Shown: piece by piece, positions 37,190 through 47,456 of the stretch
Numbering within the stretch: position 1 is the stretch's first letter
How the letters are laid out: each line of letters starts with the position of its first letter
Assembly: GCA_965219915.1 (NCBI GenBank)
Contig: OZ244794.1
Span: 2,232,001 to 2,296,000, forward strand
Direction of reading: 5' to 3'
Length of the DNA stretch: 64,000 nt
DNA from: Bin80 sp965219915
GTDB taxonomy: Bacteria > Bacteroidota > Rhodothermia > Rhodothermales > Bin80
Translations under genes and position numbers: made by a program
Notes under the pieces: generated by a model
Seen by the model: only the letters and a program-made list of their open reading frames with translations
Database searches by the model: none
What the model was told of the DNA's origin: nothing

Positions 37190-38190
37190 TGACTCTGAGC
37201 CTCCGGGACAAGGCCCGTTTCGATTGGCCAATTCATTAACAAATTCATGTTTTGTATCGCTTGAGAAGCAGCACCTCGGAGCATATTATCAAGCGCAAAT
37301 CCAATCACGAGATGCTCCCCACGCATGATCCATCCTATATCACAGTACGGTGATCCAACGACGTACCGTAATTCCGGGAGAGTGTCCGGCCAGAGCCGAA
37401 TGAGCTTATCATCCCCGTAGGCTTCGTTAAACCATTGAGTGATCTCAGCTTTCGTTGCGGGGGGTTTTAGCTGGACAGTGCCCCAAATTCCCCGTGTCCA
37501 TGGCCCCGAGACGGGTACCATTGCCAAGGATATGCCAGGGTTCAAAAACTGAGAAATTTCATACAAATGCTGATGATTCAGCACTTTGTAGGCACGAACA
37601 TTACCATCCCTGTCAGGGAAATGGGTAGTTGGCTTAGGACGAATACCTGACCCGGAGGCCCCTGTAATTGCCGTGATTGAAGCATGAATCCCCGTACAAT
37701 TCAGATGCAATGGCCAGACGGACAGGAGCATGCCGGTTGAAAAACAACCTGGATTTGCTATATAACGTGAAGGGTAGGGGGCAAAGATTTCCGGCTGTCC
37801 GTATGAAAATTGCCGTATTAGTTTGGGAACTGGATGTTCTACATTGAATAGAGACTCATATGTATCTACATCCGAGAACCTGAAGTCAGAACTCATGTCA
37901 ATGATATCCCCCGTATATCCCCCCTCAAGTAAGCTCTTTACATTTGCAGCTCCTTGTCCATGCTCAGCTGCCACAAACACGACTTCAAATGTATTGTGGT
38001 CGAGTTCTGACGGGTCAGTAAAGTAAACGTTATGCTGTCCTCGTAAAGCTGGATGTGGGGTATCCAGTGGGGCTCCAGCATAGGTACGGCTAGTCACACA
38101 AGCAAGTGATGCTCGAGGATGTTTCAAAAGTAGGTGGATCAACTCACGGCCGACATACCCACCACCATGCAAGATAGCCGCTCGGATCAT
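37186..38190 (-). CDS. argC: N-acyl-gamma-glutamyl-phosphate reductase
   Basis: A 334-residue NADPH-dependent reductase. ILHGGGYVGRELIHLLLKHP is the Rossmann motif, and the catalytic Cys lies in IANPGCFSTG. It reduces N-acylglutamyl phosphate to the semialdehyde. The ATG overlaps the argG stop (ATGA), and its stop overlaps the GTG of argD. Length and motifs are normal. Confidence 0.95.
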   Translation of the reverse strand: MIRAAILHGGGYVGRELIHLLLKHPRASLACVTSRTYAGAPLDTPHPALRGQHNVYFTDPSELDHNTFEVVFVAAEHGQGAANVKSLLEGGYTGDIIDMSSDFRFSDVDTYESLFNVEHPVPKLIRQFSYGQPEIFAPYPSRYIANPGCFSTGMLLSVWPLHLNCTGIHASITAITGASGSGIRPKPTTHFPDRDGNVRAYKVLNHQHLYEISQFLNPGISLAMVPVSGPWTRGIWGTVQLKPPATKAEITQWFNEAYGDDKLIRLWPDTLPELRYVVGSPYCDIGWIMRGEHLVIGFALDNMLRGAASQAIQNMNLLMNWPIETGLVPEAQSQ

Positions 38191-39377
38191 TGCTTCGAGC
38201 GTGCCTTGTGTGCTAGGTAAGCCTGGAGTCCGTTAAGCATGCAGAAGCTGCGAGCATCACGTCCATTCCAGAGAGCAGCTTCTTCACCATAGGTTGCAAT
38301 TCCGGTATCAAACATTGAATACGGACTGTTGCATCCCTGCACGGCGATCATCCCTTTACAGAGTCGAACGAGCACAGAACCCGTTACGATATGTTGAGAA
38401 GAAATAAGGAAGGCCTCTATATCTCGCATGACGGGATCATAGTGCTGGCCTTCGTGGAGAAGCATTCCATAAAAATCGCTCAGTTGATCTTTATGATACC
38501 GCTGCCATTTGGTGAGCACCAGTTTTTCCAATTCCCTGTGTGCAGTAATCAGAATAAGTGGAGCGGGAGCCTCAAAACCTATTCGGCCTTTAAGTCCCAG
38601 TATAGTATCTCCCACATGAATATCTCGACCTATTCCGTGATTTGCACCAATAGTGGCAAGTTCGGTGATCAATTTGACCGGTTCCATGGAATGCCCATCC
38701 AGTGCTGTGGGTAATCCCTCCTCAAATTGTATATCTACCGTAATTCCTGAGTTCGGGGCATTACCAGGAGGCACAGTATTCGGATATGCTTCATCCGGTA
38801 ATGGATCAATAGTATCAAGGGTTTCTTGGCCACCGATGGTAATTCCCCAAAGTCCATCGTTGATTGAATACTGTGTGGTTTTATCAGGCACGGAGAAACC
38901 GCGTTCACGCAGGAACGCAGTAGTGTACTGTCGAGTAAGGCCTTCATCACGAATTGGTGTGATGAGATCCATATCTTCGGCCAGTAGCTGAATTACGGAA
39001 TCAAACCTAAATTGGTCATTTCCAGCTCCAGTCGAGCCATGTGCAATTGCACGCGCTCCGATCTGATGAGCAATCCTAACAACCTCACGGGCCTGCACCA
39101 CACGTTCAGCACCAACACAGAGCGGATAGACACCCCCGCGCAAGACATTGCCCATGATAAGGAATTTCAGATGATCCTCATATAGAGCCGTCCGGCCATC
39201 AACGTGAAAATGCCCTTTTGCTCCCAATTCTCTTGAACGGGCCTGAAGGATTTCTTCCTTCACAGAAGCGCCAGTATCCACAGTTACTGTGAATATCTCC
39301 TCAGAATATTTCTCACGCAGGTATGGCACACAAAAAGATGTGTCCAGCCCGCCACTGAATGCCAGCACGATTGCCAT
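38187..39377 (-). CDS. argG: Argininosuccinate synthase
   Basis: A 396-residue enzyme joining citrulline and aspartate with ATP. The pyrophosphatase P-loop AFSGGLDTS is at the N-terminus; GSTGAGNDQFRFD and the substrate-binding QYSINDGLWG segments are present. The ATG at 39377 is preferred over a TTG at 39386. It is first in the arginine operon; argH is not in the window. Confidence 0.97.
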   Translation of the reverse strand: MAIVLAFSGGLDTSFCVPYLREKYSEEIFTVTVDTGASVKEEILQARSRELGAKGHFHVDGRTALYEDHLKFLIMGNVLRGGVYPLCVGAERVVQAREVVRIAHQIGARAIAHGSTGAGNDQFRFDSVIQLLAEDMDLITPIRDEGLTRQYTTAFLRERGFSVPDKTTQYSINDGLWGITIGGQETLDTIDPLPDEAYPNTVPPGNAPNSGITVDIQFEEGLPTALDGHSMEPVKLITELATIGANHGIGRDIHVGDTILGLKGRIGFEAPAPLILITAHRELEKLVLTKWQRYHKDQLSDFYGMLLHEGQHYDPVMRDIEAFLISSQHIVTGSVLVRLCKGMIAVQGCNSPYSMFDTGIATYGEEAALWNGRDARSFCMLNGLQAYLAHKARSKQ

Positions 39378-39386
39378 CTTACCCAA

Positions 39387-39702
39387 CTATGGAATAACCG
39401 CCTTTCAACGCATGCATGCAATCTTGGATCACCAAACCGATCTATCGGGCCGGAAAAAGTTGCTTTTTGCCTGCTGTGAGGTGGGGAATGGATTAGAAGA
39501 GGAAATTATTATGACTGAAGTTATAAATTCAAGACCGATCGTTTCTGGACCAGGATGCTGGCTCCAAGCCCCCGTATAATTTAGCCAAGGTTTCATCTGC
39601 GATGCACTACGCCAAGGGCTAGATCGGATTAGATGATTTCGGTTTTAATTGTAGGATAGGGTTAGTTACCTCTTCGCTGACGGGCATTCCGTTGCTAACT
39701 TG
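39387..39702. promoter_or_regulatory. Divergent intergenic region between argG and GH31 with a near-perfect palindrome
   Basis: This 316-bp region must hold promoters for both the arginine operon (minus) and the GH31 gene (plus). It contains TGAAGTTATAAATTCA (39516-39531), a 16-bp sequence symmetric at all but one base pair, about 140 bp upstream of the argG start. Its TGAA/TTCA half-sites recall ArgR boxes, but the spacing (8 bp) is wider than the usual E. coli box. An overlapping GCATGCATGC repeat occurs near 39410. No small gene is convincing. Confidence 0.35.
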
Positions 39703-41937
39703 ATGTTTTGCAAAGCAGTCGTACAGAAAGCATTCTTGGCAACCCTTTTCTTGAATGGAGGGATATGGACACATTCGTTCGGATTTCATCAAGACAGTTT
39801 TAACGGGGGACAACAGCAGTACGTTGTACATGGTGAATCGTACGACATGCGAATCAGTGCAGACAATTTCTCATTTTCCTTTTGGAAAAATGGCATCCGT
39901 ATTGTTCCAGAACATGCGCGGTCTGGCATTTTCCTTTCGGGAAGCCCAATAGTCTCATCAGAGAGGATTGGGCCAGTTGGCAATTCGGAGCGGCGTTTTC
40001 TGATCACCAATGCACGAGGCGAGCAGGCTCAAGTTTCAATTTCCTTAGAAGAGAATATAGTTTCTGTCTCTATCCAGCCGCTCCAACCAGCAACGATGGA
40101 CATCTCTCTTGCTCTGGGGGGCATGTCAAATGCACACGGTTTGGGAGACGCGGCGGCATTCAACGAATCCTTTAATATTGTTGACAACAAACAGGATGTA
40201 TATGTGATCCAAAATAATGGTGGAGGCAGGCGATGGGTGAGTACGTTCGCAATTTTTCCTCAGAATGATTTGGCGGGGGTCTTTTTTGACAAAAGCAAAA
40301 AGACGGTTAAAATTGATGAAGATGAATATCTAATGACGATTACGAAACAAGGTGAAGCCACGTTCTATTACTTTCTGGGAGACCCCAAGACCATCTATAC
40401 CAATTACAAGAAAGTACGGGAAGAGCAAGGGTATCAAGATGTAAAGCCAAAATTCCGGTTGTTCGAGGTAGGCTGGGAATCTTGGGATGCCCTTGGGTGG
40501 AACACCAATCAATTTACGGTTCAGGAAATCCTGCAGAAATTCCATGATAGTGGATACCCAATCCGATGGGCGGTTACTGGATCTGGGTTTTGGGTTGAAG
40601 GAGGTACGACAACAAGCTTCGGGAGATGGGGAGAAGAATTCCCAGATGCCTCCGCGCTAAAGGAATGGATGCACTCAAGAGATATTTATTGGATGATCGG
40701 TTTGCGGACAAACTTCATCCCAGAGGGAGGGCCGTATTATCCTGAAACCAGCGAGCGTGACAGAAATCTGGATGTCAGGTCATTTGTGGGAAATAAACAG
40801 ACCTCCGAGGCGAAAGAAAAAGGATTATTGGTATTGACCAGCGAAGATGAGGTCATGAAAATCACGTCGGACATTTTTCCGATCGTTCCGAGCAACTTGT
40901 TGAACGGGAACGCTCCAGGTGCCGCACAATGGTTTCAGCGACAGTATTCGAAATGGGAGGTTGACGGAATTAAAGAAGATACCATGATGGATATTGACAC
41001 CTTAACATATGTCTACAACCGTCCAATTTCCGAGATCGCCAATCACGGTGGACATGTTATTGCCCGAAATGGTGAATTCGTGTCTCCGGGCACCCTTTTG
41101 CGGATCAATGATACGACCGTGGATGAGTTAGCTGGGAGGATACCTATCAACTATATGCAGTACGCAGCTTCGGGTTTTCCGAATGTCTACTCGGATGTCG
41201 CAGGGACCCACAATATGCATAACCTGGCAGACATTGACAAGAATATTCGGCATGCTTGGTTACTCTCACTGACATCTGGATTTTCTGTTGGTACTTTTCC
41301 AGACATGTGGCCCGAAGAGAAAAAGGAGATGTTTAAGGGTGTCTCGAGATTCCATTTTCAGTTAGCTCCTTACATGTACAGCGAGGCGTTAAAAGGATAT
41401 CAATCTGGCTATCCCACTACACTGACCCCCTTAAGTATTGCGTTCCCAGACGATCAGAGTGCTGTAGATCATAGCAATTATCAGTGGATGATAGGAGAAT
41501 CCTTAATGGCGACTCCTTTATTGAAGAACATCAAATCAGGTACAATGGACGTATATCTTCCTGAAGGGGACTGGTACCATTGTGGTAGCGGTAAAAGATA
41601 TGAAGGGCCTCTCACCTTGAAGGAGTTTGAAACACCTCCGGATGCTCCTCCTTGCTTTATAGGTGGCCAAGGAATAATTGTGCTGAGGGATGCAGATGGT
41701 TTGCCATTGAAGGCCAGAGTATACCCTGTTTCCAGAAGGACAACTTCATTTTCTTTCAACTACCCTGATGGAGTAGCACAGACCTTGATCAGCTACCGGA
41801 AGTGGGATGATAATGCAGAGCTGGTCGTGATCGATCAAACCCTTGGTACGGAAATTCCATTTGAAGTAGATGCAGCAAGCGGTAGCATAAGTTTTGATAT
41901 CGTGCCTGACCATGACTACGTTATACTAGAACGTTAG
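39703..41937 (+). CDS. Glycoside hydrolase family 31 enzyme, exported
   Basis: A 744-residue GH31 protein with an N-terminal hydrophobic signal-like region (LATLFLNGGIW). Diagnostic elements are the catalytic nucleophile region VDGIKEDTMMD (Asp426), GESLMATPLL and the PEGDWYHCGSGKRYEGP C-terminal segment. GH31 enzymes cleave alpha-linked glucosides, xylosides or sulfoquinovosides; the exact sugar cannot be read here. It precedes a SusC/SusD pair by ~690 bp and is likely part of the same glycan locus. The start is the ATG at 39703 rather than the adjacent TTG at 39700. Confidence 0.9.
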   Translation: MFCKAVVQKAFLATLFLNGGIWTHSFGFHQDSFNGGQQQYVVHGESYDMRISADNFSFSFWKNGIRIVPEHARSGIFLSGSPIVSSERIGPVGNSERRFLITNARGEQAQVSISLEENIVSVSIQPLQPATMDISLALGGMSNAHGLGDAAAFNESFNIVDNKQDVYVIQNNGGGRRWVSTFAIFPQNDLAGVFFDKSKKTVKIDEDEYLMTITKQGEATFYYFLGDPKTIYTNYKKVREEQGYQDVKPKFRLFEVGWESWDALGWNTNQFTVQEILQKFHDSGYPIRWAVTGSGFWVEGGTTTSFGRWGEEFPDASALKEWMHSRDIYWMIGLRTNFIPEGGPYYPETSERDRNLDVRSFVGNKQTSEAKEKGLLVLTSEDEVMKITSDIFPIVPSNLLNGNAPGAAQWFQRQYSKWEVDGIKEDTMMDIDTLTYVYNRPISEIANHGGHVIARNGEFVSPGTLLRINDTTVDELAGRIPINYMQYAASGFPNVYSDVAGTHNMHNLADIDKNIRHAWLLSLTSGFSVGTFPDMWPEEKKEMFKGVSRFHFQLAPYMYSEALKGYQSGYPTTLTPLSIAFPDDQSAVDHSNYQWMIGESLMATPLLKNIKSGTMDVYLPEGDWYHCGSGKRYEGPLTLKEFETPPDAPPCFIGGQGIIVLRDADGLPLKARVYPVSRRTTSFSFNYPDGVAQTLISYRKWDDNAELVVIDQTLGTEIPFEVDAASGSISFDIVPDHDYVILER

Positions 41938-42627
41938 AGGTGGGGCGAGTTATTCGTCCTGCTTGATGTGGTGTGCCGAACCCAACGAGGCATTATCAGT
42001 TCTGTAATACGAATTATGAAAGTGATTCCGTTATTTGTAGGAATATTGAATTGGCAGTAGCTATGTGGGTTTGAACGTTCTCTGTAAGCACTCAGGATAA
42101 GATGCAGCGGCTTGTGTAGTCCACTTCCTTTCTTCTTGGTGGATCACTTTGTGGCAATCTGATGTGGCTAATAGGGGTATTTAAGGCCGCTACTTTTTCC
42201 GCGAAATGCTCCTCATCGGCTTAACGATCCACCAGCAGCACCCAACCGACAATGTTCGCCAAAGATTGAGGATGCCAGGAGCAGTGATCAGAGTGACTCC
42301 CACTCCAATGGACCAATTTAGCAGGTCGTATTCTACTGCGTGAATTTTCTGGAATTACAGTTTTCATCATAACTCCCCCAATTTGGCGGCCTCATCTGGG
42401 AGCCTGTGGCAATCTAATCCTGACCAGGTAAATCGACATTCCGCATCATAACGCCGAGTTTTTCTATGCCTTTGGTGCAGGGTTATAATTGAAACATTTT
42501 GAAATAATGCAGTGTTGACGCCTGCTACCGGAGATCTATTCGTGGGATTGCAATTCATTGGATCTTCAAGAGGTATCTCCGCACATGATTTAGCTCGCAA
42601 TTCTTTCATAATCAAACCGCAATAATC
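41938..42627. other. 690-bp spacer before susC with overlapping minus-strand reading frames
   Basis: No recognisable gene. On the minus strand a reading frame (42367-42636, best ATG 42609) ends in an ATGATGA junction with a second frame beginning at 42370, preceded by GGGGGAG and running to 42221; after one in-frame stop the same frame continues open to about 42092. A third minus frame has a hydrophobic stretch (LLNWSIGVGVTLITAPGIL). This could be a decayed gene or chance. The region should also hold the susC promoter. Confidence 0.25.
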
Positions 42628-45600
42628 ATGATTCAAACCTTACTAGGGGGCCGCGTTTACGGCCTGTGTATTCTTCTGGTATTGTTTTTGGTTACAATCC
42701 AGTCTGTACACGCCCAGGATCACACCGTTAGCGGAACAGTCGTGTCCGCACTAGACAATCAACCTCTGCCAGGTGCTTCGGTTTTGGAAACCGGCACGCT
42801 TAATGGTACGGCAACTGACATCGACGGACTTTTTACTCTTGAAGTGGGTAGTCCCGATGCTTCACTCACGGTCACGTTTGTCGGCTATGTCACCCAAACC
42901 ATTGATATAGAGGGAAGAAATGATATCACCATTTCCCTGGAAGAAGACACTGGCTTGCTGGAAGAGCTGGTTGTTACTGCTGGGGGCATTGAGCGCAGGG
43001 AGCGTGCAGTGGGGTATGCTGTAAGCGAAGTTGGCGGTGAGGATCTGCGAGAGATCAGGGAGAATAATGTGGCCAACGCGCTCGCTGGCAAGGTCGCCGG
43101 TGTCATCGTAACCAAGCCTGCCACAGGACCTGCCGGCTCTAGCCGTGTGATCATACGTGGGGCCTCCTCTCTGGGAGAAGACAGTCAGCCACTTTATGTC
43201 GTTGATGGTGTGCCCATTGATAACACCACCTTGGGTAGTGCAGGAATGTGGGGAGGGACAGACGGTGGAGATGGTATCGGATCCATTAACCCCGACGATA
43301 TTGAGAAGATGACGGTTCTTAAGGGGCCTGCAGCTGCTGCACTTTATGGCACACGCGCAAAAAATGGTGTGATTTTAATCACGACGAAGAAAGCTACACC
43401 GGGCTCGGGGCTTGGTGTAGAGTTTTCAAGTAACACGACATTTGAAAATGTTCTCGTGAATACTGACTGGCAAACCCGATACGGGCAGGGAACACGAGGG
43501 GCGAAGCCTTCGTCGGAAGATGAAGCACTTTCGACGGTTGACCAGGCTTGGGGACCGTCGCTAGACGGGGCCCAGACAATTAGCTGGGACGGTACAAACC
43601 AGCCCTACAGTCAGGCTGCTGATGCAGTAAATGCATTCTACAACACGGGAATTACAAGCACGAACAGTTTAGCACTGACAACCGCTACGGCAACGAGTTC
43701 TCTGAGAATAGGGCTTTCGCACCTGCAGAACGAGGGAATCAGCCCGAATTCGGGATTGACACGTACTACGCTTTCGCTGCGTGGCGGCTCGCAGTTTGGT
43801 TCTCGCCTAAGTGCGGACGCTAAAATCAATCTCGTTCGTGAGTTTGTCAATAACCGCCCCAGACTCAGTGATTCACCAGGGAATGCAAACTATTCTGTTT
43901 ACCAGCTTGCTCCAAATGTGGATGTGGAATCCATGCGATGCCCCCCAGAGGATGAGGCTTGCACAGAACCAGGAACCGACGTAGATGGCCGTGAATTGCA
44001 TCGCGGTCTGTTCGGTAATATTTATCAACAGAATCCCTATTGGGCAGCCCATCAGTACACCAGTTCCGATGAAGATCGGCGTGCGATTGGTTTCGCATCT
44101 CTGACCTTTAAGTTTGCTGAGGGGATTCATCTAATGGGGCGTTTCGGGGGAGATACATACACCACCCGGCGAACGGGAATCACCCCTTGGGGAACCGCAT
44201 ACAGTCCACTGGGAGGCCAAAACGAGCAGGAATTTCGTATCACTGAAGTCAATACTGACTTCCTGTTGACGGTAGATCGTGAGTTGACCAGTTCGATTGC
44301 GCTGCAGGCAACCGCCGGTGGCAACATCCTTTACCGAGAACGAGAGACACTCACGCTCAGCGGCGGAGGTGGCTTCAACGTACCGGGGCTGGAAGTGGTG
44401 ACCAATCAAAACACACGGTCACATGGCTACGGGTTCAACGAAAAGCAAATTAACTCGCTCTATGGATCCGCTGAGTTGGCGTACAACGACTACCTCTTTC
44501 TAACATTAACCGCAAGAAATGACTGGTCCTCAACACTGCCAGTGGATAATAACAGCTATTTCTATCCATCAATTAGCGGTAGCTTTGTATTCAGTGATGC
44601 ACTGGAGGTACCGGAATGGCTCAGTTTCGGTAAGATTCGTGCTTCGTGGGCCGAAGTAGGAGGGGACACAAATCCATATGCGCTTGCACTCACCTATGGA
44701 CTCAGCGGCAGCCATCTTGGCCAACCGCGCGGGCAAATTGCCCAGGGAACCATTCCACTGGCTGACTTGAAGCCTTCGAGTACAGTGGGAATTGAGGGAG
44801 GCTTTGATATTCGCTTCCTTGACAATCGGTTTGGCTTAGACCTCACTTACTACCAACAGAGTGCCACGGATCAGATTCTGTCCACGACAATTTCGAGCGC
44901 TTCGGGTTTCGGTAGCCAGGTGATCAATGCGGGTGAGATTTCGAATAAAGGTTTCGAAGTGCTTGTTACAACGACCCCGGTTCGTCAGGGAGACTGGCGC
45001 TGGGACCTGGATGTTAATCTTGCAAAAAACACGAACGAAGTCGTTGAGCTTGTGGAGGGCCAGACATCGTTAGTGCTCGGCGAGAGCCGTCATCGTGGCA
45101 ATTATGTGACTGCTGATGTGGAGGAACCGTACGGATCTATCAAGGGCCGCAAATATCTTCGGCAAAATGTACCTGCCGGTGGCTCTGATTGCGACGCAAC
45201 TGGCCCAATCGTTCATGATGCTGACGGGCTACCTATGAGGACCTCCGATCTGTGTGTACTAGGCAATGGCACACCTAAGCTCAGTGGAGGTATTCGGAAT
45301 GGAGTACGTTGGCGAAATGTGTCACTAAACATGCTCCTTGACATGCGTTTTGGTGGTGAACTGTTCTCCGTCACCAACAGTGCAGGGTACGTAAATGGAC
45401 TTCACAAGAATACCCTGCAGGGGCGTGATGTAGGCTATATCGTTGGAGATGGTGTAAACCAAGATGGACAACCCAATACAGTTCAAGCCAACCCACAGGA
45501 TTACTTTGGAAGAATTGGTGGTGGAACTATAGGTGAGGAATTTGTCTACGATGCAAGTTTTGTTAAGCTTCGTGAGTTGCAGCTTAACTACAACCTGCCA

Positions 45601-45798
45601 TCTCGCCTATTCGCTCGCACTCCGATCAAGTATGCTTCCATTTCTGTGGTAGCCCGGAATCTCTGGTTGCTTTACAGCAATGTGGACAACCTTGATCCAG
45701 AATCTCTTTACAACAGTACGAATCGGGGCATTGGCCTTGAACACTCGGGGGTGCCGCAGACACGCAGCATAGGTCTCAACCTCAATGTGCGTCTGTAG
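42628..45798 (+). CDS. SusC/RagA-family TonB-linked outer-membrane transporter
   Basis: A 1056-residue outer-membrane protein. After a signal peptide (cleavage near VHAQ) comes a carboxypeptidase D regulatory-like domain (~33-110, VSGTVVSALDNQPLPGASV), then a plug (IRGASSLGEDSQPLYVVDGVPID and VLKGPAAAALYGTRAKNGVILITTKK) and a beta-barrel to the C-terminus. It should take up oligosaccharides or peptides together with the SusD-like lipoprotein encoded next. The stop codon overlaps the region of an earlier in-frame ATG of susD but the lipoprotein start is downstream. Confidence 0.96.
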   Translation: MIQTLLGGRVYGLCILLVLFLVTIQSVHAQDHTVSGTVVSALDNQPLPGASVLETGTLNGTATDIDGLFTLEVGSPDASLTVTFVGYVTQTIDIEGRNDITISLEEDTGLLEELVVTAGGIERRERAVGYAVSEVGGEDLREIRENNVANALAGKVAGVIVTKPATGPAGSSRVIIRGASSLGEDSQPLYVVDGVPIDNTTLGSAGMWGGTDGGDGIGSINPDDIEKMTVLKGPAAAALYGTRAKNGVILITTKKATPGSGLGVEFSSNTTFENVLVNTDWQTRYGQGTRGAKPSSEDEALSTVDQAWGPSLDGAQTISWDGTNQPYSQAADAVNAFYNTGITSTNSLALTTATATSSLRIGLSHLQNEGISPNSGLTRTTLSLRGGSQFGSRLSADAKINLVREFVNNRPRLSDSPGNANYSVYQLAPNVDVESMRCPPEDEACTEPGTDVDGRELHRGLFGNIYQQNPYWAAHQYTSSDEDRRAIGFASLTFKFAEGIHLMGRFGGDTYTTRRTGITPWGTAYSPLGGQNEQEFRITEVNTDFLLTVDRELTSSIALQATAGGNILYRERETLTLSGGGGFNVPGLEVVTNQNTRSHGYGFNEKQINSLYGSAELAYNDYLFLTLTARNDWSSTLPVDNNSYFYPSISGSFVFSDALEVPEWLSFGKIRASWAEVGGDTNPYALALTYGLSGSHLGQPRGQIAQGTIPLADLKPSSTVGIEGGFDIRFLDNRFGLDLTYYQQSATDQILSTTISSASGFGSQVINAGEISNKGFEVLVTTTPVRQGDWRWDLDVNLAKNTNEVVELVEGQTSLVLGESRHRGNYVTADVEEPYGSIKGRKYLRQNVPAGGSDCDATGPIVHDADGLPMRTSDLCVLGNGTPKLSGGIRNGVRWRNVSLNMLLDMRFGGELFSVTNSAGYVNGLHKNTLQGRDVGYIVGDGVNQDGQPNTVQANPQDYFGRIGGGTIGEEFVYDASFVKLRELQLNYNLPSRLFARTPIKYASISVVARNLWLLYSNVDNLDPESLYNSTNRGIGLEHSGVPQTRSIGLNLNVRL

Positions 45799-45835
45799 CC
45801 ACAATCACACCCGACAAACAAACCGGACAATATCC

Positions 45836-47365
45836 ATGATGACTAATATGAAACGACTTCCAATACTGGCTGCGTTGGTTCTATCTCTTATGATTGCCTC
45901 TTGTGATTCTGGCTTTGAAGAGATGAACGTGAATCCAACACAAGCCAACCAGATCGACCCCAATTTCAAGTTGACCAATATTCAACTTCGAATAAGTGGT
46001 GAGCGCTACGAGAACTGGCGGACCAATCTGATTTACAGTTCAGTCATGATTCAGCACTTTGCCACATTACCCGGCTATTGGGCGGGGGATAAGTATACAT
46101 ACATCGGGTCGTATTCTGCAGCAATGTGGGATCGATATTACCCCAACATTGCAAGGAACATTGAGGACCTGTTACAGCAAACTGCTGAGGATCCTGCAGA
46201 TGCAAATCTTCATCATATCACGCAGGTCGTGCGTGTAATCATGTACCATCGACTTACTGATCTCTATGGGGATGTACCCTATTCGGAAGCAGGCAAAGGC
46301 TTCCTAGAGGGTATTACACAGCCGAAATACGACGCTCAATCGACCATTTATCCTGATATGCTGGCTAAACTGGAGGCAGCAGCTACAGGACTCAATGGCT
46401 CCAACCAGTCCTTTGGAACTGGCGACCTGATGTATCAGGGAGATGTGGACAAGTGGCGCAAGTTGGCTAACTCACTTATGTTGCGGTTAGGGATGCGGCT
46501 CGTTAAAGTCGACCCCGGTGCGGCACAAAGCTGGGTGCAGAAGGCAATTGCCGGTGGAACAATGGAGAGCAACGACGACATCGCTTACATTCCTCACAAT
46601 GATCCCTCGGGCTGGCGGAATGGTAACGGCTCCGTATTCCTCGCAGATGGATCTCCGAGATTGAGTGAGTTCTTTGTTAATTGGATGGTGGGTCACGGTG
46701 ATCCACGTCTGTACGTCTATGGCCAGAGCCCCGTTGCTGGCTCAGATCCAGTCGGAATGCCAAACGGACGCATTACTGGTGGCTCAGATCCCGCTAATGG
46801 TATCGAGAATCATTCCAGTTGGGTAAGCTGCGACTCAGGGGCCGAGCCATGTGGGATGGATGTGTATATGGTTCCGAACGATGTGCTAAAGGGACAGGAC
46901 GACCCAATGTTTTTCATGACATATGCTGAGGTCGAACTTCTCAAAGCTGAAGCAGCACAGCGTGGTTGGTACAGCGGAGATGCTGCAACGCACTATGCAA
47001 ATGGTGTACGTGCCGCAATGGAGTACCTGTCAATGTATGGCGCCGCGGGAGACATACCGAGTGATGCGATTGATGCCTATTTGACTGCCAATCCGTATGA
47101 TCCTGGAAATGGATTAAAAATGATTAACGAACAGTTGTGGGCAGCTGTGTTGCTGAATGAGTACGAAGCCTTTGCAAACTGGCGTCGTACGGGTTATCCC
47201 GAGCTCGTTCCGGTAAACTATCCGGGCAATGTAACGGGGGGCACGATCCCGCGCCGCTTAAGGTATCGGGAGAATGAAGCTGTTGCTAATCCCGACAACT
47301 ACAATGCGGCAATTGCTGCGCAGGGACCCGACGAATTCACGACGCGAGTTTGGTGGGATCGCTAA
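45836..47365 (+). CDS. SusD/RagB-like lipoprotein
   Basis: A lipoprotein with signal RLPILAALVLSLMIASC and a lipid-attachment Cys, followed by ~485 residues of TPR-like helical fold. DLYGDVPYSEA, DKWRKLANSLMLRLGMR and FMTYAEVELLKAEAAQRGWY are typical of the SusD-like type 2 group. It captures substrate at the cell surface for the SusC partner upstream. Start chosen at 45836; the track of an ATG at 45785 would put basic/polar residues before the lipoprotein signal, and 45848 is also possible. A strong terminator follows. Confidence 0.94.
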   Translation: MMTNMKRLPILAALVLSLMIASCDSGFEEMNVNPTQANQIDPNFKLTNIQLRISGERYENWRTNLIYSSVMIQHFATLPGYWAGDKYTYIGSYSAAMWDRYYPNIARNIEDLLQQTAEDPADANLHHITQVVRVIMYHRLTDLYGDVPYSEAGKGFLEGITQPKYDAQSTIYPDMLAKLEAAATGLNGSNQSFGTGDLMYQGDVDKWRKLANSLMLRLGMRLVKVDPGAAQSWVQKAIAGGTMESNDDIAYIPHNDPSGWRNGNGSVFLADGSPRLSEFFVNWMVGHGDPRLYVYGQSPVAGSDPVGMPNGRITGGSDPANGIENHSSWVSCDSGAEPCGMDVYMVPNDVLKGQDDPMFFMTYAEVELLKAEAAQRGWYSGDAATHYANGVRAAMEYLSMYGAAGDIPSDAIDAYLTANPYDPGNGLKMINEQLWAAVLLNEYEAFANWRRTGYPELVPVNYPGNVTGGTIPRRLRYRENEAVANPDNYNAAIAAQGPDEFTTRVWWDR

Positions 47366-47426
47366 GTCATTAGGTAGCCTGTGATTTATTAATCGCACGG
47401 CTGTCGATAAAGCTGAATTTAAGAAA

Positions 47427-47456
47427 GGGGCTCCGTGTAAGCGGGGCCCCTTTTTT
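47427..47456 (+). terminator. Rho-independent terminator after susD
   Basis: A 9-bp stem (47427-47435 with 47442-47450, one T-G pair), a 6-nt loop TGTAAG and a T6 tract at 47451-47456. On the minus strand the A-rich flank gives a weaker T-run (TTTCTT), so it may also stop transcription of the convergent GWxTD-like gene. Confidence 0.9.
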
